DNA of 64,000 bases, from NCBI GenBank assembly GCA_041741455.1, contig JBGSJZ010000071.1:1-64000 (forward strand). Reading direction: 5' to 3'. How positions within the stretch are numbered: position 1 is the first letter of the stretch; each line of letters begins with the position of its first letter. The stretch is from CALESS01 sp041741455. GTDB lineage: Bacteria; Chloroflexota; Anaerolineae; Anaerolineales; Anaerolineaceae. Below, one piece after another: positions 44,839-53,567 of the stretch. Under the pieces are notes generated by a model, which saw nothing but the letters and a program-made list of their open reading frames with translations, ran no database searches and was not told where the DNA came from. Position numbers and translations under genes: made by a program.

Positions 44839-44879
44839 TTGACAATCAGAATATTTGTTCTATAATAGAACAAACGTTC
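44839..44879 (+). promoter_or_regulatory. Consensus promoter covered by a palindromic operator
   Basis: TTGACA (44839-44844), a 16-bp spacer and TATAAT (44861-44866) form a near-perfect housekeeping promoter. The -10 box is the centre of a perfect palindrome, TTTGTTCTA-TAA-TAGAACAAA. Immediately downstream, GAACAAACGTTC (44868-44879) matches the GAAC-N4-GTTC pattern of Gram-positive-type LexA boxes. Occupancy would block the -10 and start site, so repression is expected. Confidence 0.7.
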
Positions 44880-44897
44880 AGTTTAGGAGGTTTTCCC

Positions 44898-45665
44898 ATG
44901 GCATACAATGCGATTTCCCGCCCTTCTCCTTCCCGGTTGTTGGGCCAACTCAAGGCCCGTCCGGGCCTGTTTTTCGGGCTGATGATTGTATCCGCCCTGA
45001 TCTTCTTTGAAATGTTCAACTATTCCACCACGGATTACGCCTTGCGTGACCTGCTCGGTGGGCTGGAATTTCTCGGCTTACCTTGGGCAACCATCCTGGC
45101 GGTGGCTTTCTGCGGCATCGATTTTGCCGGGATTGCCCGCCTGTTCACCCCGGAAAGTGGGGCGGCCGAGCCCAAGGAGACCTGGTACCTGCTGGGCGCA
45201 TGGCTGCTGGCCGCCACCATGAATGCCATGCTGACCTGGTGGGGCGTCTCAATGGCCATCACCAACCATGCCCTGCAGAGCACGGCTGTTGTCAGTGCGA
45301 ACACGCTGACGCAGGTGGTGCCGATCTTTGTAGCGTTGATGGTCTGGGTGATTCGCATCCTGATCATCGGATCCATCTCTCAAGCCGGCGAGCGTATCTT
45401 CTCCTCACAATCACAACGTGTTTACAGCCGTCCGTCGTCAACGGTAAATGCAGAGCGTCCGGCTTTTTCGGGCGTCCAACGGCCGGTGGGTTCTGTTGCC
45501 CAGCGACCCACCTCAGCAGCGATGCCGCGGCCCTCGGCCCCGCTTTCGGCTGCCCGCAACCAGCCAGATCTGGCCGGGCGCCCGGAGCCAACCTACCACA
45601 GCCTGTCAGCGGCGCCGCGTCCGTTGCCTCCCCGCCCAGGCGCCAATGAAAATCGCCGGTCTTAG
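44898..45665 (+). CDS. Four-helix membrane protein with Pro/Ser-rich tail under operator control
   Basis: This 255-residue protein has a short N-terminal cytoplasmic part, four hydrophobic helices (about 23-165) and a 90-residue low-complexity cytoplasmic tail. The tail repeats xRP units (QRPVGSVAQRPTSAAMPRPS) and is rich in Ala, Ser, Pro and Arg. ATG 44898 follows AGGAGG. No family is recognised. The strong, operator-covered promoter suggests it is normally repressed and induced under a specific condition. It ends at a strong terminator. Confidence 0.65.
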   Translation: MAYNAISRPSPSRLLGQLKARPGLFFGLMIVSALIFFEMFNYSTTDYALRDLLGGLEFLGLPWATILAVAFCGIDFAGIARLFTPESGAAEPKETWYLLGAWLLAATMNAMLTWWGVSMAITNHALQSTAVVSANTLTQVVPIFVALMVWVIRILIIGSISQAGERIFSSQSQRVYSRPSSTVNAERPAFSGVQRPVGSVAQRPTSAAMPRPSAPLSAARNQPDLAGRPEPTYHSLSAAPRPLPPRPGANENRRS

Positions 45666-45766
45666 CTGGAAAATTTCTAGAATACTAAATCATCTGATTG
45701 CGCCGATCTTCTCAAAGCAGCTCCGCAGGTCGGACAAATCGAGCACAATCCAATAATAAAAACCAG

Positions 45767-45804
45767 AACCCCCCATGGATAATAAAGACCTCTGGGGGGT
45801 TTTT
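45767..45804 (+). terminator. Intrinsic terminator
   Basis: AACCCCCCA (45767-45775) pairs with TGGGGGGTT (45793-45801), followed by TTT on the plus strand. It may also serve the convergent kinase gene. Confidence 0.75.
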
Positions 45805-45820
45805 GATGGGAAATCATCGA

Positions 45821-47212
45821 TTATTTCTTTTTTTCTACCTTTTGCGGCGGTCCCGCCAGTGGCAGCCAGACGCAGAAAGTGGTGCCCTTGCCCTCCTTCG
45901 AGGTCACCTCGATTGTGCCACCGTGGGCTTTCACGATCCAGAAGGCAATCGAGAGCCCCAGACCAAAGCCGCTACTGGTACTGCTGCGCTTGCGGGATTT
46001 CTCGCCGCGGAAGAAGCGCTCGAAGATGTGCGGCAAGTCAGCAGCCGGGATACCCTGGCCGGTGTCATTGATAATGATTTGCACCTGCGCGCCGGTTTTA
46101 CGCAACGCCAGGCTGACCGTCCCACCGGTCGGAGTGTATTGAACTGCGTTACCCACCAGGTTGAGCAGCACCTGTTTCAAGCGATCGCGGTCGCCAATGA
46201 CCTGCACCTGGTCAATTTCCGTCATCCGAATTTGAACCTTCTCACCGGCCAGCACCCGCATCTGTTGAAAGACCTCCAACAGCACGGTATCGATCTCAAC
46301 CGGGGCCAAGGCCAACGGCAGTCGCCCGCTTTCGGCCTGAGCCAGCAGCAGCAAGTCGCCTACCATGCGGGTCAGGCGGTCAACCTCTTGCTCGATGCCA
46401 TTTAGGGATTCCTCGTCGGCTTCGCCCAGCTTGCGGATCAGACCGACATTGCCCTTGATGACCGTCAGTGGGGTGCGCAATTCGTGGCTGACATCCGCCA
46501 GGAAACGGCGCTGGCGGGTGAACAGGTCCTCCAGGCGTTCCAGTGTCTCGTTAAAAGCCCGGATCAATTGGCCAACTTCATCTCCGGAAGAACCGGCCAG
46601 CGGGATGCGCCGCGAGAGATCATCCGCCCTGGTAATCTGGGTGGCGACCCTGGTGACCATGGCCAGCGGGGCTAACGCCTTGCCGGTGACAAGCCAGGCA
46701 GCCAGGCCAGTGATACCCATTGCCAATAGCAACAGGATGACCAAGGCAAACGCCAGGGTGCGCTGGGTGATATCCACCAGCACCAGGTTGATGCCGACTT
46801 GCAGCACGCCCACCGGGCCGCGTTCCGAGTTGATGCGCACCGAAACCACCCGCAAGTGCCGCCCGGAGGAAGTAGCCGTCTCAAAAACGGTTCCGCCCAG
46901 CAGCAAGCCGACCTCGTCCAGCGGAGTTTGCAGGGTGACCGGGCGCGCCAGCATCAACTGGCGGTCGTTGCCCCAGATCTGGAAAAGCAGGTTTTCGGTG
47001 GTCTGGAAACCGGCCAGGGAGCGGGCATCCACCTGGTTGGCAGCGTTGACGTATATGCGCTCGATCAGGGTGTTGGCAGCGCGCGCCAGGTCCTGGTCAA
47101 TCTGGGTGATGAGGGCCTGGGAAACAATGCCATAGGTGAGCGCACCAAAGATGAGCAATATACCGCCCGCCAGGGAGGTATAAAGAAGGGTCAGCCGCAG
47201 CCGCAAGGACAT
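45821..47212 (-). CDS. HAMP sensor histidine kinase
   Basis: This 463-residue protein has helix 1 (about 10-32), an outside sensor loop (35-150), helix 2 (155-175) and a HAMP domain. The HisKA motif FLADVSHELRTPLT has phospho-acceptor His243. The HATPase domain has N-box NLVGNAVQYTP, DTGQGIP, FERFFRG and GFGLGLSIAFWIVKAHGG. It starts 3 nt after the response-regulator stop and senses an unknown envelope signal. Confidence 0.92.
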   Translation of the reverse strand: MSLRLRLTLLYTSLAGGILLIFGALTYGIVSQALITQIDQDLARAANTLIERIYVNAANQVDARSLAGFQTTENLLFQIWGNDRQLMLARPVTLQTPLDEVGLLLGGTVFETATSSGRHLRVVSVRINSERGPVGVLQVGINLVLVDITQRTLAFALVILLLLAMGITGLAAWLVTGKALAPLAMVTRVATQITRADDLSRRIPLAGSSGDEVGQLIRAFNETLERLEDLFTRQRRFLADVSHELRTPLTVIKGNVGLIRKLGEADEESLNGIEQEVDRLTRMVGDLLLLAQAESGRLPLALAPVEIDTVLLEVFQQMRVLAGEKVQIRMTEIDQVQVIGDRDRLKQVLLNLVGNAVQYTPTGGTVSLALRKTGAQVQIIINDTGQGIPAADLPHIFERFFRGEKSRKRSSTSSGFGLGLSIAFWIVKAHGGTIEVTSKEGKGTTFCVWLPLAGPPQKVEKKK

Positions 47213-47215
47213 TTT

Positions 47216-47893
47216 TTAGGGGTTTTCACGCAGCACATAACCCACGCCGCGGGCGGTGTGGATCAGGCGGGCTTCTCCTTCTGCCTCCAGCTTTTGGCGC
47301 AGATAGCGGATATAAACATCCAGAACATTGCTTTCACCCCCAAAATCGTAACCCCAGACGCGGTCAAAAATCATCTCACGTGTTAAGACCTGGCGCGGAT
47401 GGCGCAAGAAGAGCTCCAGTAAATCGTATTCCTTGGCAGTCAGGGAGATGGTGCGCCCTTTGCGGATGGCCTGGCGGGTGGAGGTATCCAGCGTCAGGTC
47501 GGTAAAGGTCAGAATGGGGGCACGCTCCGGCTGGGTGCGGCGCAGCAAAGCACGGACGCGCGCCAACAATTCATCCAGTTCAAAAGGTTTGACCATGTAA
47601 TCGTCGGCACCGGCATCCAGACCCATGATGCGATCCTGCAGGGTATCCTTGGCGGTCAGCATCAGTACAGGGATCCCACCGCCGGCGCGCAGGCGCTGGC
47701 AGACCTCCAGGCCGTCCATGCCGGGTAACATCCAGTCCAGCACCACCAGGTCGGGGTGATGGTCACGCGCCAGCACCAGACCAGATTCGCCATCCAGGGC
47801 GGTGTCCACCTGGTAGCCTTCATAAGCCAAGCCGCGCCGTAAGACTTTGACGATGGCTTCATCGTCCTCGATGATCAAAATTCTTTCTTTCAT
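47216..47893 (-). CDS. OmpR/PhoB-family response regulator
   Basis: This 225-residue protein has a receiver domain (acidic pocket D10/D11, phospho-acceptor D53, K102) and a C-terminal winged-helix DNA-binding domain (about 128-222) with TAKEYDLLELFLRHP and VLDVYIRYLRQKLE. It is the cognate partner of the following kinase. Such regulators bind direct repeats with 11-bp period, like those at 5043-5070. A 19-nt motif 38 nt upstream of its start is shared with the 4814 gene region next to those repeats. ATG follows GGGAGGGG. Confidence 0.93.
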   Translation of the reverse strand: MKERILIIEDDEAIVKVLRRGLAYEGYQVDTALDGESGLVLARDHHPDLVVLDWMLPGMDGLEVCQRLRAGGGIPVLMLTAKDTLQDRIMGLDAGADDYMVKPFELDELLARVRALLRRTQPERAPILTFTDLTLDTSTRQAIRKGRTISLTAKEYDLLELFLRHPRQVLTREMIFDRVWGYDFGGESNVLDVYIRYLRQKLEAEGEARLIHTARGVGYVLRENP

Positions 47894-47930
47894 ACGCCCC
47901 TCCCATTGAGCCCAGGTCGGTAACCCGATA

Positions 47931-47949
47931 TTGTTGAGATGATAACCGG
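47931..47949 (-). promoter_or_regulatory. Shared 19-nt motif, copy B
   Basis: TTGTTGAGATGATAACCGG (plus-strand reading) differs by one base from 4916-4934. It lies between the promoter (47986-48014) and the response-regulator start, so it would be in the 5' leader of that mRNA. Confidence 0.45.
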
Positions 47950-47985
47950 CAAGATGGATTAATAATTGCCGGGGAAACTGATTAA

Positions 47986-48014
47986 TTTATACCTAAAAAC
48001 ATTAATAAAATCAA
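47986..48014 (-). promoter_or_regulatory. Promoter of the two-component system
   Basis: On the minus strand TTGATT (48009-48014) and TATAAA (47986-47991) are separated by exactly 17 bp. The leader to the ATG at 47893 would be about 85 nt and holds a CCGGCAA/TTGCCGG hairpin plus the shared 19-nt motif. Confidence 0.6.
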
Positions 48015-48126
48015 TTGAATCCGGGGATGAATTTGAGATGAGTTTTAATGTTTGTTGAAAGTGAAGGGAAAATGGGTAGTGAAGAAGTCAGTCATCCTCG
48101 CCAAACACCAACGACAACCATCGTTG

Positions 48127-49872
48127 TTACAATTCCCCACCCTTAGTGAGTTCCTTCGCCCGAGCCTGTGCCAGGGCCAACGTCTCGCGGGCGGCGGAAC
48201 GTGTGGCGTCATTGGCAGCCCCCAGCATTTGCGCCAACTCCTCCAGCCGGGTTTCCCCCTCCAGTTTTTCCACGTGGGTCAATGTGCGCCCATCTTCCAG
48301 CAGTTTGGTCACCCGCAGGTGGGCATCACCAAAGGCGGCCAGTTGCGGCAGATGAGTGACGCACAACACCTGGTGCCGCCGACCCAGGCTCCAAAGCTTC
48401 TCGCCGACTACAAAGCCGACCCGGCCGCCGATGCCCTGGTCGATTTCATCGAACACCAGGGTGGGGATGGCATCCGCCCGGGCCAGCACGTTCTTGAGGG
48501 CCAGCATCAGGCGCGAGGTTTCGCCGCCGGAGGCGATCTTGACCAGCGGCTTGAGCCCTTCGCCCGGGTTGGGGGCGATCAGGAATTCGACCCGGTCCAC
48601 ACCCATCTCGTTGAAGGCCGTCCAGACACCTTCCAGCAGCAGGCCATGCGGGTCAGGCTGGGTTTGAAAATCCACGCTGAAGCGCGCCCCGGCCATCTTC
48701 AGGTCATCCAGTTCAGCTTCGATCGCCTTGCCGAGCGAGCCGGCCACCTGGCGGCGCAATTGGCTGAGGACGGTGGCTTGAATGGCCATCTCCTCCAGCA
48801 GGCTCTTTTCTGCCAGTTCCAACTCGGCAATGCGCTCGCCGGCATGGGTGATCAGATCCAGCTTGTGGCGAGCATCCTGTTCGTAGGCCAGGATGGCCTC
48901 GATACTGCTACCGTATTTGCGTTTGAGGATGTGGACCAGGTTCAGGCGTTCTTCCAGTTGTTCCAGGCGGCGCGGGTTGAACTCAATGGTCTCCTGGTAG
49001 CCGCGCAGGCTGCGCGCCAGCTCGGCGCCGGTCTCAGCCAGCAGATCAGCCTGCTCGCTCAGAGCGGCCTGCTGCGGATCGATGCGACTCAATTGGGCCA
49101 GGGCTTGCGCCAGTTGGCCAGCCAGGTCAGAGATCGAAGGCGCTTCACCCTCGCCGTCTTCCAACAGTGCCAGGGATTGGCTGCAAAGCGAGGCAAGGGT
49201 TTCAGCGTTGGTCAGCCGGTCGCGCTCGTGGCGCAGTTCTTCGTCCTCGCCCGGCTTGAGGTTGGAGGCAGCGATCTCCTCCGCCTGGAAGGTCAGCAAT
49301 TCGGCCCGGCGGGCGGAATCCGCCTCGGCCAGGCGCAATTCGTTGAGCTCATGCCGCAGGGCATGTAGTTTGCGGTAGGTATCTTGATAGGCCGCCAGCT
49401 CCACCCCACTATTGGCATATCGATCCAGCAGGCGGATGTGCTGGTGAACGTTGAGCAGCGAGAGGTGCTCGCTCTGGCCGTGGATGTCCACCAAGAAAGC
49501 GCCCAGCTCGCGCAGCAGGCTCAGGCTGACAGCGCGGCCGTTAATCCGTCCCACACTGCGACCCTCCCGCCTTATCTCGCGCCCCAGGGTCAGTAGGTCT
49601 GGATCATCCGCCAACTCTTCACGCTCCAGGATGGCCTGGACCTCACTGCGACTCTCAGCGGGGATGCGGAAAACGCCCTCCAGCACCGCCCGTTCAGCGC
49701 CGGCCCGCACGGCGGTGGCATCCACCTTGCCACCCATCAGCGCATCCAGCGCATCCAGGATGATGGACTTGCCTGCCCCGGTCTCGCCGGTGAAAGTCGT
49801 CAGCCCGGCGCTGAAGGTCAGCTCCAGGTGATGGATGATGGCAAAGTTCTCAATGCGTAGTTCCGTTAGCAT
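48127..49872 (-). CDS. recN: DNA repair protein RecN
   Basis: This 581-residue SMC-like ATPase has Walker A GETGAGKS (29-36), long coiled-coil arms (about 150-400), the signature ASGGETSRLMLALK and Walker B TLVFDEIDQGIGG. RecN works in double-strand-break repair, tethering DNA ends. It is the last gene of a nadK / zinc-finger / recN operon, a common NAD kinase-RecN neighbourhood. A large plus-strand frame across the gene is only its shadow. Confidence 0.96.
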   Translation of the reverse strand: MLTELRIENFAIIHHLELTFSAGLTTFTGETGAGKSIILDALDALMGGKVDATAVRAGAERAVLEGVFRIPAESRSEVQAILEREELADDPDLLTLGREIRREGRSVGRINGRAVSLSLLRELGAFLVDIHGQSEHLSLLNVHQHIRLLDRYANSGVELAAYQDTYRKLHALRHELNELRLAEADSARRAELLTFQAEEIAASNLKPGEDEELRHERDRLTNAETLASLCSQSLALLEDGEGEAPSISDLAGQLAQALAQLSRIDPQQAALSEQADLLAETGAELARSLRGYQETIEFNPRRLEQLEERLNLVHILKRKYGSSIEAILAYEQDARHKLDLITHAGERIAELELAEKSLLEEMAIQATVLSQLRRQVAGSLGKAIEAELDDLKMAGARFSVDFQTQPDPHGLLLEGVWTAFNEMGVDRVEFLIAPNPGEGLKPLVKIASGGETSRLMLALKNVLARADAIPTLVFDEIDQGIGGRVGFVVGEKLWSLGRRHQVLCVTHLPQLAAFGDAHLRVTKLLEDGRTLTHVEKLEGETRLEELAQMLGAANDATRSAARETLALAQARAKELTKGGEL

Positions 49873-49876
49873 AGTT

Positions 49877-50425
49877 TTAGCGGGTGATCCGAATGCCGCT
49901 CAGGCGGTAATAAATAGTGGAAGTGACCATAAAGGCATAGACGCCATACCAGATCAACCCCAGCAGACCCCGCCCGAGGTAATTGGTGTATCCAGCGCCG
50001 ACAACCAGGATTGTTTGAAACAGACCCATCAACGGGAGGATCAGGGCGCCGAGCAGGGCGGCCCCGGCGGCGACCAGGAACAGGGTGCGCGAGCGCCGGC
50101 GTTTGACTGCCCAACGCACTGCCTCGGCGATCAACATGCCGGCGATGGGGGCGATGAAAATGGTAAAGAAGCCCATGAAACTGGCAATGTAACTACCGGC
50201 CAACGAGAGCGGGGCAGCGATGGCGGCGGCGATTAACGGATCCAGCGATTTGGCGGTATCAAATACCTTTTGCTGGCCGCGCACGCACTCCTTGCAGCGG
50301 TAGCCGGTGGGGGTGAGTACCGCGCAGGAAACGCAGATCGGCTTCTCGCAGCGGTTGCAACGTAGACCGGTGGGCCGGTCGGGATGGTTGGCACAAACCA
50401 GGGTGTCGGGGTTGTTTTCGCTCAT
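49877..50425 (-). CDS. B-box-type zinc-finger membrane protein
   Basis: This 182-residue protein starts with a zinc-binding region (C..HPDRPTGLRCNRCEKPICVSC...GYRCKECVRGQ) like bacterial B-box proteins. Four hydrophobic helices (about 65-175) follow. ATG 50425 overlaps the nadK stop as ATGA. It lies between nadK and recN and is probably translated with both. Its role is unknown; the zinc finger should face the cytoplasm. Confidence 0.78.
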   Translation of the reverse strand: MSENNPDTLVCANHPDRPTGLRCNRCEKPICVSCAVLTPTGYRCKECVRGQQKVFDTAKSLDPLIAAAIAAPLSLAGSYIASFMGFFTIFIAPIAGMLIAEAVRWAVKRRRSRTLFLVAAGAALLGALILPLMGLFQTILVVGAGYTNYLGRGLLGLIWYGVYAFMVTSTIYYRLSGIRITR

Positions 50426-51297
50426 GCTTGTGGGTTGATCCAAGGGTTTTGCTCCATATAGCGGGCCAGGTTGCGATAAAAATAGCCCGGGTCTTGAAAA
50501 CGCACGAAGAGCACCGGGGATGGGGCGGCTTCCACCCGCACCTCGTCGCCTTCTTCAACAATAATAGGGGGCTGGCCATCGGCGCTCAACACGGCCTGGT
50601 GGCTGCTCTGGGTGGTAATGCTGACGTGGGCATTCTCCGGCAGCACCACGCCGCGGTCAATGGACATATGCGGGGCAATCGGAACAATCAAGATGTTGCG
50701 GGCTTCCGGCGGTAAAATTGGCCCGCCGACCGCCAGGGCGTAGGCAGTAGAGCCGGTAGGTGTGGCAGCGATCAGGCCATCTGCCATATACTTGGCCAGC
50801 AGGTAGCCATCCACCGAGGCGGTCAACACCAACGGTCGGACAAACTGGCCGCGGCAGACCACCACCTCGTTCAGCACCTGCCACTTGCCCAGGCAGCCGC
50901 CATCCCGCCACTGGCAGACCTTGAGCAACATGCGCTGCTCCAGCCAGTAATCCCCCGCCAGCAGGCGCGGCAGGCGCTCGCGCCAGGCATCCCGCTGCGC
51001 TTCCATCAGGAAGCCGAAGTGACCGAGGTTGATGCCCAACACCGGCACGCCGAAGGGGGCGCACAACAGGCCGGCCCGCAGCATGGTGCCGTCCCCACCA
51101 AGCGCCAGCATCAGGTCAAACTCACCGGCAGCCAGGGCGTTTTTCAAATCGTCATCATGCAGGTGGGGAGCCAGCTCCGCCGGGTGACCCAGGGCGCGCA
51201 GGGCTTCAACAACGCTGGTGGCCTCGGCGCGGGCTTCCGGCAGGCGCGGGTGGGCGGCAACCACAATTTTGCGGGGTGGGGTAACGGTGCCTTGCAT
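50422..51297 (-). CDS. nadK: NAD kinase
   Basis: This 291-residue enzyme has the diagnostic GGDGT motif (67-71), NLGHFGFL, the NEVVVCRG (NE-x-V) motif and the TPTGSTAYALAVGGPI loop. It phosphorylates NAD to NADP using ATP or polyphosphate. The start at 51297 is set by a TATAAT box whose end is 6 nt upstream, giving a leaderless transcript; the longer frame to 51369 would include the promoter. Confidence 0.95.
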   Translation of the reverse strand: MQGTVTPPRKIVVAAHPRLPEARAEATSVVEALRALGHPAELAPHLHDDDLKNALAAGEFDLMLALGGDGTMLRAGLLCAPFGVPVLGINLGHFGFLMEAQRDAWRERLPRLLAGDYWLEQRMLLKVCQWRDGGCLGKWQVLNEVVVCRGQFVRPLVLTASVDGYLLAKYMADGLIAATPTGSTAYALAVGGPILPPEARNILIVPIAPHMSIDRGVVLPENAHVSITTQSSHQAVLSADGQPPIIVEEGDEVRVEAAPSPVLFVRFQDPGYFYRNLARYMEQNPWINPQA

Positions 51298-51303
51298 GGG
51301 TCT

Positions 51304-51309
51304 ATTATA
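51304..51309 (-). promoter_or_regulatory. -10 box, leaderless promoter of nadK operon
   Basis: On the minus strand TATAAT is followed by 6 nt (AGACCC) and then the nadK ATG. No ribosome site is present. Confidence 0.65.
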
Positions 51310-51370
51310 TGCTGATTTTGGGATTAATCCACCACGACGGGAGCGGAGCTGTTTTTGAAAATAAGTCATC

Positions 51371-51415
51371 TTTTTAACACGGATTTGGAGGGATGGAACG
51401 GATTTTCACGGAAAG
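51371..51415. repeat. AACACGGA-type intergenic repeat, copy 4
   Basis: TTTTTAACACGGAT, GGAACGGAT and TCACGGAAA units lie between nadK and the first of two duplicated membrane genes. Confidence 0.6.
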
Positions 51416-51532
51416 GTCTTTGGATGATCTGGCAGGTTTTGGAGTGGACATTTTCAATCAGCAGATGTAGACTCATGGTTGGGTGTGTTCATGCACCTGT
51501 GGTTTGGTAACCTGAACGGGAGGGAATGGGCG

Positions 51533-52171
51533 ATGCGGGTCGATGCGAAAAAGGCAGCCGGGGTGTTGGTGGTATGGTGGGTGATTGCCGAGGTAGCCGT
51601 TTATTACGGTTCATCCCGAATGACAGGCATGAATTGGAACTATTACACGCCAATCCATGGGATGGTGGTGGGATTGGTGGTGGGCCTAACCTTAATGAAA
51701 TTTGCAGGATTGAATTTCGGCCAGGCTTTGCTGATCGGCCTGGGCTGGGCCGGCGGGCAATATGCTGCCTCGTATGCATTAAACTATTGGATCAATGGTT
51801 TGTATGCTGTGAACGGATTTGTTCCTTTTGATCTATCCAGTCTGGTCAGCCAGGGCATGGGGATTGCCCCGATCAACGGTTTCCTCATCGGATTTTTCGC
51901 CGGGGGGATCGGCGGGCTGGTCACAGCGATGGTGTTGCGCCGGGCATCCGTTCTGGGCGAGGGCAAGGGTCTCAATATCACCCTGGGCTGGGCCTTTGCC
52001 TGGGGCATTGGTTATCTGCTGGATCAACTCCTGTTCAATCGTCTCTATCAAGTGAGCATCTTTCAAAACAACATGCTGATTGGGATCCTGGTATTCATTG
52101 CTGTCATCGGCCTGTTAATCAGTACCATTGGCGGGCGGGTGATGTTCAAGAGCCTCAAGGATTCACATTAG
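51533..52171 (+). CDS. Six-helix membrane protein, duplicate 1
   Basis: This 212-residue protein has about six helices. Its motifs VVWWVIAE, YYTPIHGMVVGLVVG, LGWAGGQYAASYA and VLRRASVLG are all shared with the next gene. ATG 51533 follows GGGAGGG, and the start matches that of the duplicate. No family is recognised; the conserved WW, HGM and GGQ.AASYA residues suggest a shared functional core. Confidence 0.7.
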   Translation: MRVDAKKAAGVLVVWWVIAEVAVYYGSSRMTGMNWNYYTPIHGMVVGLVVGLTLMKFAGLNFGQALLIGLGWAGGQYAASYALNYWINGLYAVNGFVPFDLSSLVSQGMGIAPINGFLIGFFAGGIGGLVTAMVLRRASVLGEGKGLNITLGWAFAWGIGYLLDQLLFNRLYQVSIFQNNMLIGILVFIAVIGLLISTIGGRVMFKSLKDSH

Positions 52172-52329
52172 GTGGCACGCCTGAAGACCTTGGTTTTTAA
52201 TGGATTGAAAGGGTTTGTTTCAAGCAGATTGCAAACTACGAAACCGACCTTTCATTCAGTAGATTTTCTTCAAACCAGATAATGAGGATGCACCTGAGGT
52301 ATTAAGATCAGTATAGGAGGGAATATGCG

Positions 52330-52986
52330 ATGAACCCCAATTCCAAACAGGCGGTATTATCATTGGTCGTGTGGTGGGTGATTACCGAAATAGCATTAAC
52401 CTTCGGGTTGAGTCAAATTCCAGGAATGGATTGGGCATTTTATCAACCGATTCATGGCATGGTAATGGGATTAGTGGTGGGTTTCACGCTAAAGAAATTT
52501 TGTGGGATCAAAGTGGTTCATGTTTTGTGGATTGCTCTAGGTTGGGCAGGGGGACAGATGGCTGCTTCGTATGCAATGTATTATCTGTTCAGTGGAATTA
52601 ACACAATCAGAGGATTCTTGTCATTCGAATTTTCAAACTTGATTCGCCAGGTGATATGGAATAGCTCTATAAACACCTTTATAAGTGGATTCATCCTCGG
52701 TGGAATATTGGGTTTTATTCTCTCGCTGGTGCTTCGTCGGGCATCTCTCCTTGGTAAAGGAATTTTTTTGGTAGTTTCCCTGGGTTGGGCTATTGGTTCG
52801 GGTTTTGGGAATATGTTAGGTAATTTTCTTTTATATTCCATTCTTCATACCAATTCGTTGATAGTCTATTTGCTAACCAATGCTTTTTGCGATGTAATAT
52901 TAAGTTTTATGGCTGGTTTATTGATGTTCAAGAATATCCAGGAGACAGGATCGGGAATTTTATCGTCACCACAACGTGCGAGCTAA
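52330..52986 (+). CDS. Six-helix membrane protein, AT-rich duplicate 2
   Basis: This 218-residue protein keeps VVWWVITE, PIHGMVMGLVVG, LGWAGGQMAASYA and VLRRASLLG of its neighbour but differs elsewhere. Its DNA is visibly more AT-rich than the rest of the window and uses many A/T-ending codons. AGGAGGG precedes the ATG. It is an old duplicate that either drifted under weaker constraint or entered separately from a lower-GC relative. Confidence 0.7.
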   Translation: MNPNSKQAVLSLVVWWVITEIALTFGLSQIPGMDWAFYQPIHGMVMGLVVGFTLKKFCGIKVVHVLWIALGWAGGQMAASYAMYYLFSGINTIRGFLSFEFSNLIRQVIWNSSINTFISGFILGGILGFILSLVLRRASLLGKGIFLVVSLGWAIGSGFGNMLGNFLLYSILHTNSLIVYLLTNAFCDVILSFMAGLLMFKNIQETGSGILSSPQRAS

Positions 52987-53090
52987 TGAGTGTGTTGGAA
53001 TATTGAGAAGGTATAATTTAATGGCTTTTATATTAAATTTACAAAATGACTGGTTCAAACGTCTTTTTATTATCCCCCAGGAGCATCCAT

Positions 53091-53510
53091 ATGACCCTCA
53101 GCAAACCCCTCAAGATCATCATCGGCATCCTGACGTTATTCGTCATGCTCTTCCCGTTCGTCATTCCAGTCTTCATGGTTTTGTGGGTCTTCAGCTTCAG
53201 CCTGCCCCTGGCAGATCTGCCAACCAACCCCGAGACGGTGGAAGTCGGCAAAATCATGCTGCCGATGCTGCTCTACTTTGCGGTCATGGCGGGGTATGCA
53301 ATCTCCCAGTTGGGCTTGCAAATTTTCTATATTATCCATGCCATTAAGAACCGGGTTGCCACAGAAACCAACCGAATCCTGTTTGTGCTGGGCACTTTCT
53401 TCCTGCCGTTCGTGGCCATGCCGATCTACTACATCATCTACCTCTGGAAGGACACCCCGGCAGAAGCTGCAGCCTACCCGGGCAAGCTGCCGGATCAACC
53501 GGCGGTTTAA
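53091..53510 (+). CDS. Three- or four-helix membrane protein
   Basis: This 139-residue protein opens MTLSKPLKIIIGILTLFVML and has further helices near 50-75 and 90-115, ending IYYIIYLWKD and a short polar tail. ATG 53091 follows AGGAG; the frame extends 45 nt further upstream without a site. No family is recognised. Confidence 0.6.
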   Translation: MTLSKPLKIIIGILTLFVMLFPFVIPVFMVLWVFSFSLPLADLPTNPETVEVGKIMLPMLLYFAVMAGYAISQLGLQIFYIIHAIKNRVATETNRILFVLGTFFLPFVAMPIYYIIYLWKDTPAEAAAYPGKLPDQPAV

Positions 53511-53567
53511 GGAGCAGCAGGCTCTATTTGGAGAATTCTCCTGCCAGTTTCAATAAAGGATCAATCC

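Noticed and set aside
48052..49368. Large plus-strand open frame of 438 codons
   Set aside because: It is the antisense shadow of recN, lacks any ribosome site or family feature, and is Gln/Gly-rich as expected of a complement frame.
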